This document shows positions 61,419 to 64,000 of a DNA stretch of 64,000 nt, piece after piece. Origin of the DNA: Sclerodactyla briareus (taxonomy: Eukaryota > Echinodermata > Holothuroidea > Dendrochirotida > Sclerodactylidae); contig JAODTK010000588.1 of the NCBI GenBank assembly GCA_026419785.1, positions 1 to 64,000 of the forward strand, given 5' to 3'. Under the pieces are notes generated by a model. The model did not search any database, was not told the DNA's origin, and was given only the letters and a program-made list of their open reading frames with translations. Numbering within the stretch: the stretch's first letter is position 1; each line of letters begins with the position of its first letter. The position numbers were made by a program, and so were the translations under genes.

Positions 61419-61608
61419 CCACTGGGAGTACGTTAATGCCTGGCTGACATTGAGAGTTAACACACAAGTAAACATAGCAGTTTATAGGTGCGTCCTCGAG
61501 ACTGGAACAGTGAGTAACACAAAACCACTGTTGACTACAGGACAACATCGTGAAGGATTTTATGCTCATTACTGCAGTGTCCACACGACATATCAGCAGT
61601 CTGTCCAG
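61419..61608 (+). CDS. candidate host exon, unrecognised
   Basis: A 190-bp plus-strand stretch is bounded by an acceptor (ATTTTCCATAG, ending at 61418) and a donor (TGTCCAG/GTAATT at 61609). One frame is open from end to end, giving about 63 residues that start HWEYVNAWLTLRVNTQVNIA and continue YRCVLETGTV to YCSVHTTYQQSVQ. Composition is protein-like and the exon length is typical of animals. Domain and gene are not recognised. A further open frame downstream (61617-61919) could be a later exon, but has no clear acceptor. Confidence 0.38.
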
Positions 61609-62253
61609 GTAATTGTGTGTATAATAAAAGGTGGACAATTGGAGTCACAATGTGCATTTACAGTAATCTACACAAATTTCACTGGATGGCATCTAGATGT
61701 GCAGGTTTCCCTCGAATTGGTAATCACATACCCCTGCCTGAGAGATATTATCGGGCACACTGGGCACAATTATGTCAAAATTTTGTTTTAATCCTGACAC
61801 AACATCTCCTAATTATCGCTGGATGTCAGTGCTGCACACAATATTCAGTTCAAACGACATGTAGCCTCCCGGCATACAACCTACCTGCAGTGCGCCAAGA
61901 CAACAACACTTTCCATTAGACAATCCCTCTAAAATGTTTTGTTGCCCAAAATTTAATCAGACTTCCAGTGCTTTCGGGGCTGTCTTGACCTTCACACAAT
62001 TTGCTTTTCCTTGGATAGCTCGTGATAGAGTGTTGTATTGCAGTAGTCCCATTTTATATATGGTTGTCTCCACAGACTAAGCTGGTCATCACATAAACTA
62101 ACACTTCAATGCGGACAAGGTCGAAAGGTCAACGAGGTCAAAAGTCAAATGGTCAAGTAGGTCCCCAGAATGTGTTTTGCCTCAGACGAACAAAACGTTC
62201 CATTACGATATCCTCTAAATGTTTTCGTTGCAAGATATATAGGATGTGTCCCA
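61609..62253. other. no gene recognised
   Basis: Possible intron if the 61419-61608 exon is real. Around 62115-62162 a cluster of (A)GGTCAA half-sites occurs (AAGGTCGAAAGGTCAACGAG and onward). Confidence 0.45.
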
Positions 62254-62530
62254 TGGTGACCTTAAACGACATTGACCTAACACCACGAACAATAGAAGTT
62301 CATCCTGACGCATACGTGCAACCTACTAAAATTTGCACTCTACATGCCTGGTTCCTTAGATATCGTGCTGACAAGCTTTCTGAATTTTGCCCTCTCGTGA
62401 CCTTCAATTACCTTGGACTGGCACCAAAAACAATCGTGTTCATTCTCTCCATATGTCCAACCACATACTAATGTGAACTTCATACTGCTTGCGTTATCTG
62501 GATATTCGTGCTGCGAAGAGGTGTCACACA
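62254..62530. repeat. two-copy tandem repeat, about 138 bp
   Basis: Copy 1 (62254-62388) and copy 2 (62389-62530) share GTGACCTT.AA..GAC.TTGACCT, CACCA..AACAAT(A)G..GTTCAT, a CATA.GT.CAACC.AC.TAC segment, GAACTTCATACTGC-like sequence and TTATCTGGATAT.CGTGCTG. The plus-strand open frame 62109-62471 is produced by this repeat and is not a gene. Confidence 0.7.
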
Positions 62531-64000
62531 CTCTACACATCACACTCACACATCACCACATACGCACGGTGGTGAGTGCATATATTCCTTTTGCACGCAA
62601 GGATAACTAGAGCCCAATGGTGCTGTAGCTCAAACCGCCACAAATTACAACACGAATGTACAATTATTTGATAAATATTCAACATTATCGGCCAAAAAAG
62701 CATTCGAACAATGGCCTATAATGCCTCTGTAATGATCTTTGACCTCGAATTCATAGGGCCAGATGTCTTTAGCATCAATGAACTTTGTTACTCAGTTAGC
62801 CCATCATCATCACAAGAATGACCAATTGAGAGAGTAAAAGGCATTTTCACACAACGGCTTATGTTTGTGTCCTTTTAAATGACATTCATATGGTCAAAGA
62901 TGTCCGAGTTCAGTGTGGAATGTTTATGTATGAATTCAATTGCAAAATTAATCGGACACTGACCAATAGATAAATACCCTACGGGTTTTCCAATTGGTCA
63001 TATATTAATACTGACTAAAAATGATGATCCAATTTACTGAGGGAATAGGCCGCTTGACAGAAGCCACCATGGCTGGAGTCAGGTAAAAAAAAAAAATAGT
63101 AGGAAATGACTGGCAAGTAGTAAGTCTCTGTAACTTGTTTGCAAATGGCCATCACAAAACATTGGGCAAAATGACCAATAGACTACTAGTGACTACATGC
63201 GAATAACATATGTCTCGTCTCATGTCGACTTCCGCGCAACAAAAATAGGCAAAGGAGGTGCACCCTCACATAGATGAATAAGAAATAATTTATGACTCCG
63301 CTTAACTTGGATGGAGTATGGAGGAAGGGCTGTGTTAATTTTGAATGGTACAGATCACCACAGGCTGTCCAGCAGTTTACAATACATGGCCAAGCCCTGT
63401 CTGCCAGAAAAAATGTAGGTCATTGGCTACTGACCAGATAAAGACCTATGACACCTATTAAAACCAGTAACCTATCAAAAGCCCCATTCAATGCACTTGT
63501 TGCATGAACCACATACCCTTTTATATATACTCAATTAATATACAAACTACACTGGCTGACTAGGTGATGATAATTTCATGAGCAGTTCAAGGTCCGTCCC
63601 TCCCCCCCCCCCCCCAACTTCCCCCATTCCAAAAAAAAAGACAATGGCAGCTATGTACAAAGAATAAACAGAAGGTCTTCTAGGCTCTAGAAGTTATAGG
63701 CAATGGAGACCAGAGAGAGAAGGTGTTGACCCATTTCAGCTAAAATGGAATACATGATGTGGGCTAGAAGATAGAATTGGGGGGATTTAAGGGAATGGAT
63801 TAATGAATACAAGTTGAATGAGTCAATATTCGATACTGGTGATGAATGTGTGACATGCATGACAAAATCAAGTTGTTTATAAGTAAATATGGGTACATAC
63901 AGGAACCTGCAGTGTAAATTCAAATTTACTGGCTATCGAATTTTCAGCTTATTCACAACTATTTTAGTTTGAGGAGATGCTGCAGGACAATAAACTTCAC
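62531..64000. other. no gene recognised
   Basis: AT-rich. A C-run lies at about 63602-63615 and an A9 run just after it. No coding or repeat family is recognised. Confidence 0.5.

Noticed and set aside
62109-62471. 120-codon plus-strand gene
   Set aside because: It is generated by a two-copy ~138 bp repeat with GGTCA motifs.

Overview
The window looks like animal nuclear DNA. It is gene-poor and crowded with repeats, with microsatellites, long G or C runs, decayed non-LTR retrotransposons, a tRNA-derived SINE, a large helicase-bearing transposon remnant and several tandem arrays. There is no prokaryotic gene organisation. The mix of L2/CR1-type and I-group LINEs, a Helitron-like element and arrays rich in AGGTCA half-sites fits a marine invertebrate. 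I cannot narrow it further from sequence alone. Homologous repeat copies differ largely by one- and two-base insertions or deletions, as expected of unpolished long-read sequence. Reading frames therefore break often and most open frames here carry little information.

Layout, left to right. 1-9.3 kb holds a TG microsatellite, a ~190 bp tandem duplication and otherwise nothing I recognise. 9.3-12.6 kb is a two-copy tandem repeat of about 1.7 kb. 12.7-13.6 kb is the endonuclease part of a LINE (+). 13.6-18.5 kb is mostly unrecognised, with G/C homopolymers. 18.53-18.69 kb is a promoter-like cluster (CArG, octamer-like, CCAAT, CRE palindrome, TATA-like). 20.5-21.5 kb is a 5'-truncated L2/CR1-type LINE (-) that keeps its 3' end. 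22.1-23.4 kb is a decayed array with nuclear-receptor half-site-like motifs. 26-30 kb holds dispersed repeats and a possible small exon. 30.5-31.6 kb is the 3' half of an I-group LINE (+) with reverse transcriptase, RNase H and zinc-knuckle remnants and a TAA tail. 32.6-35.65 kb is a degenerate ~200 bp array split by an ~800 bp insert with exon-like pieces. 39.7-40.3 kb is a ~97 bp minisatellite beside a long minus-strand open frame. 41.1-41.3 kb is a tRNA-Thr-like SINE. 41.5-42.7 kb has two exon-like stretches (-).

43.6-51.9 kb is the most informative part. On the minus strand a series of protein motifs runs in the right order over about 3.5 kb: an N-terminal LFPxIFW-like block, a Rep-like block, a P-loop, a DEI-like box, a GDxxQ-like box with HYVRA, and a TYNK block. 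This reads as a broken large Helitron-like helicase/transposase gene. A second, internally deleted copy of its helicase part lies just downstream.

54.7-61.1 kb is a nearly exact three-unit tandem array of a ~2.13 kb repeat. Each unit carries three short subrepeats with TGACGTCA (CRE-like) and ATTACGTAAT palindromes. 61.4 kb has a good exon candidate (+), followed by a small two-copy repeat and unrecognised sequence to the end.

No complete host gene could be assembled. The supported genes are mobile-element remnants, and the host exons are proposals only.
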